64,000 nucleotides of DNA from Lachnospiraceae bacterium UBA2860. GTDB lineage: Bacteria > Bacillota > Clostridia > Lachnospirales > Lachnospiraceae. Each line of letters starts with the position of its first letter. Position 1 is the stretch's first letter. The notes beneath the pieces were generated by a model. It had not been told where the DNA came from and did not search any database. It saw nothing but the letters and a program-made list of their open reading frames with translations. The stretch spans positions 105,909 to 169,908 of the forward strand of contig DEFE01000004.1 in assembly GCA_002350625.1 (NCBI GenBank). Direction: 5' to 3'. Positions 24,300-34,100 of the stretch are shown in pieces. The translations under genes were made by a program, and so were the position numbers.

Positions 24300-25637
24300 A
24301 TGTCATTTCGAAGATGCACTGCCCGTTTATCAGCCATCCTTCTCACCGCAGCGCTTCTGACCGCCCTCACCGCGGTTCCGGCCGCGGCGGCCGCGAAGTA
24401 CAGCGGCGCCTTTCAGTCGAAGTCCGGCGGAGCGAAGGTTACGGCGAAGCTGTACCGCTCCGGGAAGTACCGCCTCACGGTCTCCGGGAAGACGCTGACA
24501 GTCGGTAAAATAAGGAGCGGCGCGAAGCTGAAAAAAGCGTCGTGGAAGAAGAAAAAGTCCCAGCTCTGGACCGTGAAGAAGCGGTCCGGCGGAGGCGTGT
24601 CCTTCATCAGCTGCGCGAATAAAAACTATGCGCTGTCCGTCACGAAGAAGGGGCTGTTTCTCAAAAAGAAGCGCGCGGAGGCATCGCAGGTCTTTAAGAA
24701 GGTCGCCGCGAAAAAAGCGGCGGCCGGCGGCGCCGTGACAAATGCGAAGGACGGGGCGGCGCAGCATGGCTGGCTCTCCGTTAAGGGGACGCAGCTCGTC
24801 GACGCCTCCGGGCGCCCCGTCGTGCTGCACGGCATGAGCAGCCACGGCCTGCAGTGGTTCGGGAACTTCGCCTCCTCCGGCGCCATCGGCGCAACCGCCT
24901 CCTACGGGGCCAATCTCTTCCGCGCCGCCATGTACACCGCGGAAAACGGCTATCTGTCCGACAAAACCGGGATGTACGCAAGGCTCTGCGCCGCCGTCGA
25001 CGCGGCCGTATCGAGAAATATGTACGTCATCATCGACTGGCACATCTTAAGCGACACGAATCCCCGCTCGCATCAGGGCGAGGCGAAGGCTTTCTTCAAA
25101 AAGGTGTCGGCGCGCTATGCGGGCACTCCGAACGTCCTCTATGAGATCTGCAACGAGCCGAACGGCGGCACCTCCTGGAAGGACGTCAAGACTTATGCGG
25201 AGGCGGTGATCCCCGTGATCCGGAACAATTCGCCGCGGTCCGTCATCCTCGTCGGCACGCCGACCTGGAGCCAGGACGTCGATCTCGCGGCCGCCGACCC
25301 GCTCTCCTTCGGCAACATCATGTACGTCTGCCACTTCTATGCGGGGACGCATTTCGCCTTCCTCCGGGAGAAGGTGAGCACGGCCCTCTCGAAGGGCGCG
25401 CCGATCTTCGTCACGGAGTGGGGCACCTCGGACGCCAGCGGAAATGGCGGCGTATTCACGAAAGAAGCGGCGACCTGGCTGAGCTTCCTTGCTGAGCACA
25501 AGATCAGCTGGGCGAACTGGTCCCTGTGCGACAAGAGCGAGAGCTCTGCGGCGCTGAAACCCGGCGCAAATGCCGACGACGGCATTTCGTCCTCCGAGCT
25601 GTCCGCTTCAGGAAAGTTCGTGTTTGCAAGATTCTGA
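24300..25637 (+). CDS. Secreted GH5 cellulase with N-terminal lectin-like domain
   Basis: This is a predicted extracellular endo-beta-1,4-glucanase of family GH5. A signal peptide ends near VPAAAA. Residues about 35-145 form a Lys-rich domain with a single QLW motif (SQLWTVKKRSGGG) reminiscent of ricin-type QxW trefoil repeats, a possible carbohydrate- or wall-binding module. The catalytic domain (about 160-445) has IIDWHILSD, YEICNEPNG with acid/base Glu286, and VTEWGTS with nucleophile Glu373. The ATG at 24300 has AAGGAGG eight bases upstream. The 3' end overlaps the converging dusB gene by 30 bp. Its products would feed the cellobiose import and phosphorolysis cluster. Confidence 0.92.
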   Translation: MSFRRCTARLSAILLTAALLTALTAVPAAAAAKYSGAFQSKSGGAKVTAKLYRSGKYRLTVSGKTLTVGKIRSGAKLKKASWKKKKSQLWTVKKRSGGGVSFISCANKNYALSVTKKGLFLKKKRAEASQVFKKVAAKKAAAGGAVTNAKDGAAQHGWLSVKGTQLVDASGRPVVLHGMSSHGLQWFGNFASSGAIGATASYGANLFRAAMYTAENGYLSDKTGMYARLCAAVDAAVSRNMYVIIDWHILSDTNPRSHQGEAKAFFKKVSARYAGTPNVLYEICNEPNGGTSWKDVKTYAEAVIPVIRNNSPRSVILVGTPTWSQDVDLAAADPLSFGNIMYVCHFYAGTHFAFLREKVSTALSKGAPIFVTEWGTSDASGNGGVFTKEAATWLSFLAEHKISWANWSLCDKSESSAALKPGANADDGISSSELSASGKFVFARF

Positions 25638-26633
25638 CAGCCACTGATCGAGCAGGGCCTTCAGCGCCGGATAATCCGCCGCGGCGTTGATCCCCGCGCG
25701 GAGCGCCGCCGAGCCGGGCAGGCCGGTCGTGTACCAGGCGATGTGCTTGCGCATCTCAAGGACGCCGAGCGTCTCGCCCTTCTCCTTAAGGAGCGCCTCC
25801 GCGTGGCGGAGCATCATCGCGTGGATCTCCGGGATCATCGGCCGCGGCGGAACAGCCGCGGCGGCTTCTTCGGCGCTTTTTCCGTCCTTAAGGGCGGCCA
25901 GATAGGCGGCAGCTTCGCGGAAAATCCAGGGATTTCCCTGCGAGGCGCGGCCGATCATCACATAGTCGCAGCCGGTCTCCGCCATCATGGCGCCGGCGCG
26001 TTCCGCGCTGTTCACATCCCCGTTTCCGATGACGGGAATGCGGACGGCATTTTTGACGTCCCGGATGATGCTCCAGTCCGCCTTGCCCGCGTAGTACTGC
26101 TCCCTCGTGCGGCCGTGAACGGCAACCGCCGCGGCGCCTGCCGCCTCGGCCCGCTTCGCCAGCTCGACAGCCGTGCGCTCTCCTTCGTGAAAGCCGGCGC
26201 GCATCTTGACCGTCACCGGCCGGTCGGACGCGCGGACAGCCGCCCGGACGATCGCCTCAGCCTTGTCCGGCGCAAGCATGAGCGCGCTGCCCTCCCCGTT
26301 CTTCACGATCTTCGGCATCGGGCAGCCCATATTGATGTCGAGGATGTCATAAGGATAGTCCGCGAGCGCGTCGATCGCGATCCGGAAGGTCTCCGGATCC
26401 GGCCCGAAGAGCTGCATGGAGACCGGATGCTCCTCCGCCCCGATATCGATCAGCTCCTTCGTCTTTTTGTTTCCGTACTTGACGGCATTGGCGCTGACCA
26501 TCTCCGTCGACACGAGCGCGGCGCCCATCTCGCGGCAGATCTGCCGGAACGGGTGGTCCGTCACCCCGGCCATCGGCCCGAGCACAAGAAGGCCGGGCAG
26601 CACAAAGCCGTTTTCGGATGGATGATCACACAT
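25608..26633 (-). CDS. dusB: tRNA-dihydrouridine synthase DusB
   Basis: This FMN enzyme reduces uridines in the tRNA D-loop. Diagnostic features are LGPMAGVTDHPFR at the N-terminus, DINMGCPMPKIVKNGEGSALM with the catalytic Cys, VHGRTREQYYAGKADW, and GNGDVNS plus MIGRASQGNPWIF for flavin binding. The length of 341 residues is normal for DusB. Its ATG overlaps the birA stop by eight bases, so it is translationally coupled at the end of the long operon. Its 3' end overlaps the converging cellulase gene by 30 bp. Confidence 0.96.
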   Translation of the reverse strand: MCDHPSENGFVLPGLLVLGPMAGVTDHPFRQICREMGAALVSTEMVSANAVKYGNKKTKELIDIGAEEHPVSMQLFGPDPETFRIAIDALADYPYDILDINMGCPMPKIVKNGEGSALMLAPDKAEAIVRAAVRASDRPVTVKMRAGFHEGERTAVELAKRAEAAGAAAVAVHGRTREQYYAGKADWSIIRDVKNAVRIPVIGNGDVNSAERAGAMMAETGCDYVMIGRASQGNPWIFREAAAYLAALKDGKSAEEAAAAVPPRPMIPEIHAMMLRHAEALLKEKGETLGVLEMRKHIAWYTTGLPGSAALRAGINAAADYPALKALLDQWLSESCKHELS

Positions 26634-27402
26634 AGCCGTAGAGCCCCCTCACCGAGATCTCGCCCGACGAGACCATCTGCTCCGTCCCGTCCGGGAGCGC
26701 AATCCGCATCGCGCCGTCTGCGCCGATGCCGCGGCAGACCGCTGTGTACGCGCCCGCGGGATCCTCGATCCGCACCTCATTCCCGAGGCTCACCATCAGC
26801 GCCTCATACGCCTCCCTTATCTTCGCAAGCGACCCTTCTTCCATAAAGCGCGCATAGCCTTCCGCATATGCCGCCAGCACCGCCATAAGCAGCGCGTCCC
26901 TGTCGACGGGCGCCGCGTTCCCGCTCCCGCTGCGCTCAAGGAAAAGAGATGTCGCCCGGTCCTGAAGTTCCTTCGGAAATGCCGCCGTGTTGACGTTGAT
27001 GCCTATGCCCACGACGACAGCCGTCCCGCCCCCGCACGAAAATGCCTCGGTCAGGATCCCGCACACCTTCTTTCCGCCGATCACGATGTCGTTCGGCCAC
27101 TTGATGAGGGCGGGGAGCTGAAGCTCCCGACGAATCGCATATGCGACGGCAAGCCCGGCGACGATCGTCACCTGGGGAAGCAGCGCCGGCGCGAGGTCCG
27201 GCTTTAAGAGAAACGAAAAATACAAAGATTCGCCGGGAGGTGATGCCCAGCTTCTGCCGCGGCGTCCCTTCCCGGCTGTCTGTTCGTCCGCGACGGCCAG
27301 CCACCCCTCAGTGGCGCCCGCCGCCGCGGCTCTTTTCACCGCTTCGTTCGTCGAGTCGACGCTTGCGAAGCGGTGGATCTCAAAAAAATCCGCTGTATCC
27401 AT
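26626..27402 (-). CDS. birA: Biotin--protein ligase (BirA without DNA-binding domain)
   Basis: This enzyme attaches biotin to carboxylase carrier domains via biotinyl-AMP. Motifs are STNEAVK, the GKGRRGRSWASPPGESLYFS biotinyl-AMP loop, IKWPNDIVIGGKKVCGIL and VVVGIGINVN. At 258 residues it lacks the N-terminal winged helix of bifunctional BirA, so it is unlikely to repress biotin genes. GGAGG precedes the ATG. It lies 20 bp after argF and overlaps dusB. Confidence 0.96.
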   Translation of the reverse strand: MDTADFFEIHRFASVDSTNEAVKRAAAAGATEGWLAVADEQTAGKGRRGRSWASPPGESLYFSFLLKPDLAPALLPQVTIVAGLAVAYAIRRELQLPALIKWPNDIVIGGKKVCGILTEAFSCGGGTAVVVGIGINVNTAAFPKELQDRATSLFLERSGSGNAAPVDRDALLMAVLAAYAEGYARFMEEGSLAKIREAYEALMVSLGNEVRIEDPAGAYTAVCRGIGADGAMRIALPDGTEQMVSSGEISVRGLYGYV

Positions 27403-27422
27403 GGATGCCTCCGCCGTGCCGC

Positions 27423-28412
27423 TCAGCCGCGCAGCGTCGCGACCATGACGGCCTTGATCGTGTGCATGCGGTTCTCCGCCTCGTCAAAGACCACCGACTG
27501 CGGCGACTCGAAGACCTCGTCGGTCACTTCCATCGCGTCGAGGCCGTATTTGTCGTGGATCTGCCGCCCGATGCCGGTCCCGAGATCGTGGAAAGCCGGC
27601 AGGCAGTGCATGAAGATCGCCTGCGGCCCCGCCATTTTCATGACCTCTGCGTTCACCTGATAAGGCATGAGCGCGTCGATCCGCTCCTTCCAGACCTCGT
27701 CCGGCTCGCCCATGGAGACCCAGACGTCCGTGTAGATGACGTCCGCCCCTTTGACGCCCGCCTCGATATCCTCCGTGAGCGTCACGGAGCCGCCGCTCTC
27801 CTTCGCGTAGCCCTCGCACTCGCGGACGAGCGCCTCGTCCGGGAAATACGCCTTGTTCGTGCAGGCCGTAAAGTGGAGGCCGAGCTTCGAGCAGACGATC
27901 ATGAGGGAATTGCCGGAGTTGTAGCGCGCGTCGCCCAGATACGCCAGCTTCTTTCCCTTGAGCGACCCGAGATGCTCCCGGATCGTCAGCATGTCGGCGA
28001 GCATCTGCGTCGGGTGGAATTCATTCGTGAGGCCGTTCCAGACCGGCACGCCCGCGTCCTTCGCGAGCGCCTCGACGATCTCCTGTCCGAACCCGCGGTA
28101 CTCGATCCCGTCAAACATGCGGCCGAGCACCCGCGCCGTGTCGGCGATGCTCTCCTTCTTGCCGATCTGCGACCCGCTCGGGTCGAGATACGTCACGTGC
28201 ATGCCGCAGTCGTGCGCCGCCACCTCAAACGCGCAGCGCGTGCGCGTGCTGGTCTTCTCGAAGATCAGTGCGATATTCTTGTGCGGGAGATCGTAGTCAT
28301 AGATCCCCTGCTGCTTTTTCCGCTTCAGCTCCGCCGCCAGGTCGAGAAGATAGGTGATCTCCTCCGGGGTGTAGTCGCGAAGCGTTAAGAAATGGCGTCC
28401 TTTTAACTGCAT
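27423..28412 (-). CDS. argF: Ornithine carbamoyltransferase ArgF
   Basis: This enzyme makes citrulline from ornithine and carbamoyl phosphate. The carbamoyl-phosphate motif FEKTSTRTRCAFEVAA, the ornithine site MFDGIEYRGF / NGLTNEFHPTQ, DVWVSMGEP and FMHCLPAFHD are all present. The length of 329 residues is normal. The ATG at 28412 has AAAGGAG seven bases upstream; the frame is open further but that stretch is not protein-like. It could act in arginine synthesis or catabolism; no other arg gene is near. Confidence 0.96.
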   Translation of the reverse strand: MQLKGRHFLTLRDYTPEEITYLLDLAAELKRKKQQGIYDYDLPHKNIALIFEKTSTRTRCAFEVAAHDCGMHVTYLDPSGSQIGKKESIADTARVLGRMFDGIEYRGFGQEIVEALAKDAGVPVWNGLTNEFHPTQMLADMLTIREHLGSLKGKKLAYLGDARYNSGNSLMIVCSKLGLHFTACTNKAYFPDEALVRECEGYAKESGGSVTLTEDIEAGVKGADVIYTDVWVSMGEPDEVWKERIDALMPYQVNAEVMKMAGPQAIFMHCLPAFHDLGTGIGRQIHDKYGLDAMEVTDEVFESPQSVVFDEAENRMHTIKAVMVATLRG

Positions 28413-28458
28413 AGTAGCTCCTTTCTGTAGTGACCTCCGGGATCGTCCCGCGTTCCCT

Positions 28459-29229
28459 TTACAGCGCCCGCCGCTGCCGCTGCGCCTCATAGAGCAGCAC
28501 GCCCGCCGCCATCGCGGCGTTCAGCGACTCCACGCGCCCGAGCATCGGGATCCGGATGAGCGCCGACGAGGCCTCCGCCGTCTCCGCGGAGACGCCCCGG
28601 CTCTCGTTGCCGATGACAAAGGCGCTGCCGCCCCTTAAGTCACAATCCGTGTAAAATGCGCGTCCCTTGAGATGCGCCGCGTAGACCGCGGTGCCCCGGA
28701 GGCGCAGCTCTCTTGCGATATCCGCCCCCGTCGGGACGAGAAAATGCGGCACGCGGAAGATGGATCCCATCGTCGAGCGGATGGTCTTCGGCGCGTAGAG
28801 ATCCGCCGAGTCCTCCGTGAGGAAGACGGCCGTCACGCCCGCGGCCTCGCCCGTCCTTACAATCGTTCCCACGTTGCCGGGATCCTGCAGGTTCTCCAGG
28901 ATGGCGTAGAGCGGGCAGGCGATGCCCAGCACGTCCTCCGCGCGCCAGTCCATCTTTTTGAGAACCGTGAGGATGCCCTGCGGCGTCCGCGTGTCCGAGA
29001 GCTGGAAGAAACGGGTCTCGTCGATATCCGCGACGACGTCCGTGCCCGCCGGTATCTTCTCAAATGCCTCCGGATGCTCTTCCGCAAAGCGCCTCGTCAT
29101 CAGCACCTGCACGATCCTGTCGGGCGGCGCCTCAAAAAAAAGCTTCCGCCCTTCCGCGACAAAAAGGCCCTGCGTATCGCGGGCCTTTTTATTCTTCTCA
29201 AGAAATGTAATGTCTTTAAATGAAAGCAT
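28459..29229 (-). CDS. TrmH/SpoU-family RNA methyltransferase
   Basis: This is a predicted 2'-O-ribose methyltransferase of the SPOUT class with an N-terminal substrate-binding domain (VAEGRKLFFEAP) and a C-terminal trefoil-knot domain. The three SpoU motifs are visible: LENLQDPGNVGTIVRT, FVIGNESRGVS and IPMLGRVESLNAAMAAGVLLYE. The length of 256 residues fits the YsgA/RlmB-like group; rRNA versus tRNA target cannot be decided. The start lacks a strong ribosome-binding site (GGAG 12 bases away). It lies between pfkA and argF in the operon. Confidence 0.9.
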   Translation of the reverse strand: MLSFKDITFLEKNKKARDTQGLFVAEGRKLFFEAPPDRIVQVLMTRRFAEEHPEAFEKIPAGTDVVADIDETRFFQLSDTRTPQGILTVLKKMDWRAEDVLGIACPLYAILENLQDPGNVGTIVRTGEAAGVTAVFLTEDSADLYAPKTIRSTMGSIFRVPHFLVPTGADIARELRLRGTAVYAAHLKGRAFYTDCDLRGGSAFVIGNESRGVSAETAEASSALIRIPMLGRVESLNAAMAAGVLLYEAQRQRRAL

Positions 29230-29261
29230 CTGCTTAAGATCTCCGCCCCTCGCAAAGACGT

Positions 29262-30290
29262 TTACAGCTGCTCGTCCTTCAGGGCTTTCTTGCCTTCGTC
29301 CTTGTGATAGCCGCCGGACATCGCCGTCGCGATCTCGTACTGGTAGTCGTCGATGCCCTTGACCATCGCGAGCGCCTCGTCGATGTCAAAGTCCTGGAAC
29401 TTGCCGTTCTTGTAGCCGACCACGCGCTCGCTCTTGCCCTCGATCAGGAGATCGACGGCCATGCAGCCCATGATCGACGCGTAGACGCGGTCCTTCGCCG
29501 TGGGGCTGCCGCCTCTCTGCATGTGGCCGAGAATCGTCGCGCGGGTCTCGATGCCCGTCGCCGCCTCGATCCGCCGCGCCATCGAAGCGGAATGCCCGAC
29601 GCCTTCCGCGTTCACGATGATGTGATGCTTCTTGCCGCGATGGCGGCTGTCTATGATGTTGTCAATGATCTTCTGCTCGTCGTAGTCATACTTCTCCGGG
29701 AGCAGGATGTCCTCCGCGCCGTTCGCGATGCCGCACCACAGCGCCAGATAACCGGCGTTTCTGCCCATGACCTCGATGATCGAGCATCTCTCATGGGACG
29801 TGGATGTATCGCGGACCTTGTCGATCGCTTCCATCGCGGTGTTGACGGACGTGTCGAATCCGATCGTGTACTCCGTGCAGGAGATGTCGAGGTCGATTGT
29901 CCCCGGCAGGCCCACGACGTTGATGCCCTGGTGCGCGAGACACTGCGCGCCTCTGTAGGAGCCGTCGCCGCCGATGACAACGAGTCCGTCGATACCGTGC
30001 TTTCTGCAGGTCTCGGCCGCGTGCTGCTGGCCCTCGATCGTGCGCATCTCCATGCATCTGGCCGTGTAGAGGATCGTGCCGCCCTTCTGAATCGTATCGG
30101 ACACGTCCTGCGCGGTCATCTCTTTCAAATCGTCATCCATCAGGCCGTCGTATCCTCTGTAGATGCCGAAGACCTTGAGGCCTCTGCCGAGGCCGCGCCT
30201 CACCACGGCGCGAATCGCCGCGTTCATGCCCGGTGCGTCTCCGCCGCTTGTCAGCACGCCGATCGTCTTGATTTCTTTATTCGCTGCCAT
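29262..30290 (-). CDS. pfkA: ATP-dependent 6-phosphofructokinase PfkA
   Basis: This enzyme commits fructose-6-phosphate to glycolysis. Motifs include GVLTSGGDAPGMNAAIR, VVIGGDGSYRGAQ (the Gly after GGD favours ATP over PPi) and MGRNAGYLAL. The usual PGTIDNDI catalytic loop reads PGTIDLDISCTEYTIGFDT here: both Asp are kept but the intervening Asn is Leu, and the codon is unambiguous. The length of 342 residues is a little above the norm, with an extended C-terminal tail. GGAGGG precedes the ATG, and a consensus-like promoter lies in the 87-bp gap upstream, so glycolytic expression can be independent of dnaE. Confidence 0.95.
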   Translation of the reverse strand: MAANKEIKTIGVLTSGGDAPGMNAAIRAVVRRGLGRGLKVFGIYRGYDGLMDDDLKEMTAQDVSDTIQKGGTILYTARCMEMRTIEGQQHAAETCRKHGIDGLVVIGGDGSYRGAQCLAHQGINVVGLPGTIDLDISCTEYTIGFDTSVNTAMEAIDKVRDTSTSHERCSIIEVMGRNAGYLALWCGIANGAEDILLPEKYDYDEQKIIDNIIDSRHRGKKHHIIVNAEGVGHSASMARRIEAATGIETRATILGHMQRGGSPTAKDRVYASIMGCMAVDLLIEGKSERVVGYKNGKFQDFDIDEALAMVKGIDDYQYEIATAMSGGYHKDEGKKALKDEQL

Positions 30291-30332
30291 GTGCTCCCTC
30301 CTAAAGTGGGCTCATCCAACCATATCGTACCT

Positions 30333-30361
30333 ATTGTAAGGCAATCGGGCCCTTTTTTCAA
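30333..30361 (-). promoter_or_regulatory. Promoter of pfkA and downstream genes
   Basis: On the minus strand TTGAAA (30356-30361) is followed after 17 bases by TACAAT (30333-30338), about 43 bases upstream of the pfkA ATG. Confidence 0.78.
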
Positions 30362-30377
30362 TACGCCAGTCGCCCTT

Positions 30378-31166
30378 TCATCCCTGCGTCCGCGCTTTCT
30401 CCGGCCGTATGAGCGGCACCGTCTCAAGAATGGGAAGACCGTTTCTTTCCGCCAGGGCCTCCCCTGCGCGGATGGCGTCCTCCCGGTACACATTTCCCGG
30501 CCTGTGCGCGTCCGAGCCGAGCACCGCGGCGCAGCCGGTCTCGCCGGCAATCCGCCAGAAAGCTTCCTTCGGATAATTGCGCCCGTCCTCGATGCCGAGG
30601 AGGTTGATCTCAAGCGGCATCCCCGCGGCCTTTGCGCATGCGCAGAGCGACCGCATTTCCCGCTCGTAGAGCGCCTCGTCCCCCTCGTAATAGATGAGGT
30701 CCGGGTGCGCAAAATACGTAAAGAGGCCGGTCTCCATCGCCGTCTTGCAGGTGCGCACGTAGGTCTTAAGGACCTCGTCGCTCCGCGTCAGAAATCCGCT
30801 GTACGGCCCCTCCTCTTCGTCCGCGGGGAAGTGCTGCCCGAGCAGGAAAAACTCGATCGGATACGGCTTAAAAAGCGAAAGCTGCGCGTCGATGTACCGC
30901 GGGTGGTACTCCACCTCGAATCCCAGATGGATCTCGATCTCCCGCGCGTATTCCTTCTTCACCGCGAGCACCGCGTCGACGTAACTTTCCAGCTCCGACA
31001 CATCCATGCGGACCGGGCTCCGGTAGCTGCCCTCGAACGGGATCGGAACGTGGTCCGAAAACCCGAGAATCTTAAGCCCGCCCTCGATCGCCTGCTCGAC
31101 GTATTCTTTCTCGTCTCCCACGGCGTGCTTGCATCGGGGCGTATGCGTGTGATAATTCGCGATCAT
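30378..31166 (-). CDS. PHP-family histidinol-phosphatase-like protein (HisJ/HisK type)
   Basis: This is a metal-dependent phosphoesterase of the PHP superfamily. The N-terminal YHTHTPRCKHA, GFSDHVP, GFEVEYHP, FAHPDLIYY and C-terminal LGSDAHRPG supply the expected His/Asp/Glu metal ligands. Members of this size (262 residues) are annotated as histidinol-phosphatases, though no other his gene is nearby and the true substrate could be another phosphomonoester. It lies 6 bp after dnaE, whose own N-terminus is also a PHP domain. Confidence 0.88.
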   Translation of the reverse strand: MIANYHTHTPRCKHAVGDEKEYVEQAIEGGLKILGFSDHVPIPFEGSYRSPVRMDVSELESYVDAVLAVKKEYAREIEIHLGFEVEYHPRYIDAQLSLFKPYPIEFFLLGQHFPADEEEGPYSGFLTRSDEVLKTYVRTCKTAMETGLFTYFAHPDLIYYEGDEALYEREMRSLCACAKAAGMPLEINLLGIEDGRNYPKEAFWRIAGETGCAAVLGSDAHRPGNVYREDAIRAGEALAERNGLPILETVPLIRPEKARTQG

Positions 31167-31172
31167 CTTACT

Positions 31173-34100
31173 TTATGTCCTTCTTTTCTGCGCTGTCTTT
31201 TTCGATGCGCGCTGCGTGACATTGTCCTGTCCGAAATGCCGCCGGAACGCGTCAAGTGTCTCCGGCGAGATCAGGATGCCGCGCGGCGGCGTCATATCCC
31301 GGTACTGCTTCGTGTCGCGGATGAAGACGAACAGGCGGTCCTTTCCCTCGGACTCCGCAGCAAGATCTTTAAGCTCCGCCTCGCTCTCCTTGAAAGCATC
31401 GAGCGACGAAAATGCCACCCACAGCTCCTCAGGCACCTCGGAAAACGGCGTGATCACGTCGGCGATCAGCTTGCTCGGCTTGTCGTCCTCGACGGAGACC
31501 CGCCCCTCCACGAAGATCTTGGCGTCCTCCTCGAGCATGTCCCTGTATCTCTCGTAAACCGACGGAAACACAAGGATCTCCAGCGACCCCACCAGGTCCT
31601 CGATCGTGAGGAAGGCCATGACCTTATTCGTCCGCGTGTACTTGATCTGCTTCGCCGCGATGAGTCCGCCGACCGTCTCGCGCGCCTCGTGCTTAACCCG
31701 CGTGGCCCCGCTCTCCTCGTCGAGGACGAAATCCGCGGACACAGCCGTGATCCGGCTCCGCCACAGCGCCTCGTACTCCTCGAGCGGATGGCCGCTCAAG
31801 TAGATACCGAGCACCTCCTTCTCGAAGGCGAGCAGCGTCTCGCGGCTGAATTCGCCCACGTCCGGCAGCGCGGTCTCGTACACCTTCTTCTCCTCCGGGG
31901 CCATGAAATCAAAAAGCGACATTTGGCCGGTGATCGACTCCTTGCTCTCATAGGCCGCCTGGTCGAGGAGCCCCGGATAAACCATCATGAGCTGCTTCCG
32001 CGTGCCGTTAAAACAGTCGCAGGCGCCGGCGCGGATCAGGTTCTCGATCGCGCGGCGGTTCATGTCCTTGCCGTAGGTCCGCACGATGAAATCCCTGAGC
32101 GACGAGTAGGGACCGTTCATCTCGCGCTCCCTGACGAGCGCGTCGATCACGCCCCGCCCCACGGCCTTGATCGCGTACATGCCGCAGCGGATCGATCCGT
32201 TTTCCGCGGTGAAGCGGCCCTCGCCCGTGTTGACGGAGGGCGGCAGGATGCCGATTCCCACCGAGCGGCAGTGCAGCAGATACTCCGCGCATTTGTCCGT
32301 GCTGTCGATGACGGAGGTCAGCAGCGCCGCCATGTACTCGACCGGATAGTAGTACTTCAAAAATGCCGTCTGGAACGACACGACCGCGTAAGCCGCCGCG
32401 TGGCTCTTGTTGAAGGCGTATCTCGCGAAATCCGTCATCTCGTCGAAGATGCGCGACGCGGTCGCTTCCGGCACGCCCCGGGCGATGCAGCCCGGCACGC
32501 CCTCGTCGGCATTTCCGTAGATAAAGGTCTGCCGCTCCTTCTCCATGACGGAAGCCTTCTTCTTCGACATGGCGCGGCGCACGAGATCCGACCGGCCCAT
32601 GCTGTAGCCGCCGAGGTCCCGGACGATCTGCATAACCTGCTCCTGATAGACGATGCAGCCGTAGGTCGTGCCGAGGATCGGCTCCATGAGCGGCGTCTCA
32701 TAAGTGACGCTCTCCGGGTGCTCCTTGCCCTTAATGTACTTCGGAATGAAATCCATCGGGCCCGGCCGGTAGAGCGCGATGCCCGCGATGATGTCCTCGA
32801 GCGTGTGCGGCTTCAGCTCCTTCATGAAGGACTTCATGCCCGCGCTCTCGAGCTGGAAGACGCCCTCGCACCTGCCCCGGCCGATCATGTCCATGACCTT
32901 CGGGTCGTTGTAGTCGACGGTGTCCAGATCAAGGAGGCCCGTCCCGCCGTCCGGCCGCCGGAGTTCCTCCGGCGATGCATCTCCCGCCGCGGCGCGGAGG
33001 CCGTCGTTGATGAGGCGCACCGCGTTCTGGATCACGGTCAGCGTGCGGAGGCCGAGGAAGTCCATCTTTAAGAGGCCCAGCTCCTCGAGCGTCGTCATCG
33101 TGTACTGCGTCGTGATCGAGCCGTCCTGCGCGCGGGAAAGCGGCACGTACTCGACGGCCGGTTTTTCAGATATGACGACGCCCGCCGCGTGCATGGATGT
33201 ATTCCGCGGGAGGCCCTCGAGCCGCTTCGACATGTCGATGAGATAGCGGACCTCTTCATTTTCTTCGTATTCCTTCCGCAGCTCCGGATTCTCCGTGAGC
33301 GCCTTGTCCAGCGTAATCCCGAGCTCCTTCGGGATCATCTTGGCGATGCGGTCGCACTCGCTGTAAGGCATGTCGAGTGCCCGCCCGACGTCGCGGATGA
33401 CGCCGCGCGCGGCCATCGTGCCGAAGGTGATGATCTGCACGACGCGGTCGCGCCCGTATTTTTCGACGACGTAGTCGATGACCTCCTGCCGTCTCTCAAA
33501 GCAGAAGTCCACGTCGATATCGGGCATGGAGATGCGTTCCGGATTCAGGAAGCGCTCGAAAATCAGGGAATAGCGGATCGGGTCGAGCTCCGTGATGCCG
33601 AGCGCGTAGGAGACGATCGATCCCGCCGCCGAGCCGCGCCCCGGCCCCACGATGATGCCGTGGTCCTTTGCGAAATGCACGTAATCCCAGACGATGAGGA
33701 AATAATCGACGAAACCCATGTCCGTGATCGTCCCGAGCTCGTACGCGAGGCGCTCTTTCAGCTCCGGGCGTTTCTCCGCGTAATCGTCTCCGTAGTGGCG
33801 GCGCATGCCCGCCTCGCAGAGCTCCTCAAGATAAGCAAGAGAGCTCCTGCCGTCCGGCGTGTCATACCGCGGAATCTTCCGCACGCCGAATTCGATCGTC
33901 ACCCGGCATCTCTCGGCGATCCGCGCCGTGTTCTCCACCGCGTCCGGATAGAAAGAGAAGAGGCGGCGCATCTCCTCCTCGGATTTGACGAAATACTGCC
34001 CGCCCTCATAGCGCATGCGGTCCTCGTCCTGCACCTTCTTCTGCGTCTGGATGCACAGAAGGATGTCGTGCGAGTCGACGTCCTCGGCGTACGTATAGTG

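Noticed and set aside
29304..33071. 1255-codon plus-strand open frame opposite dnaE and pfkA
   Set aside because: It spans several real minus-strand genes; its His/Arg/Leu-rich composition is the usual mirror of GC-rich coding sequence.
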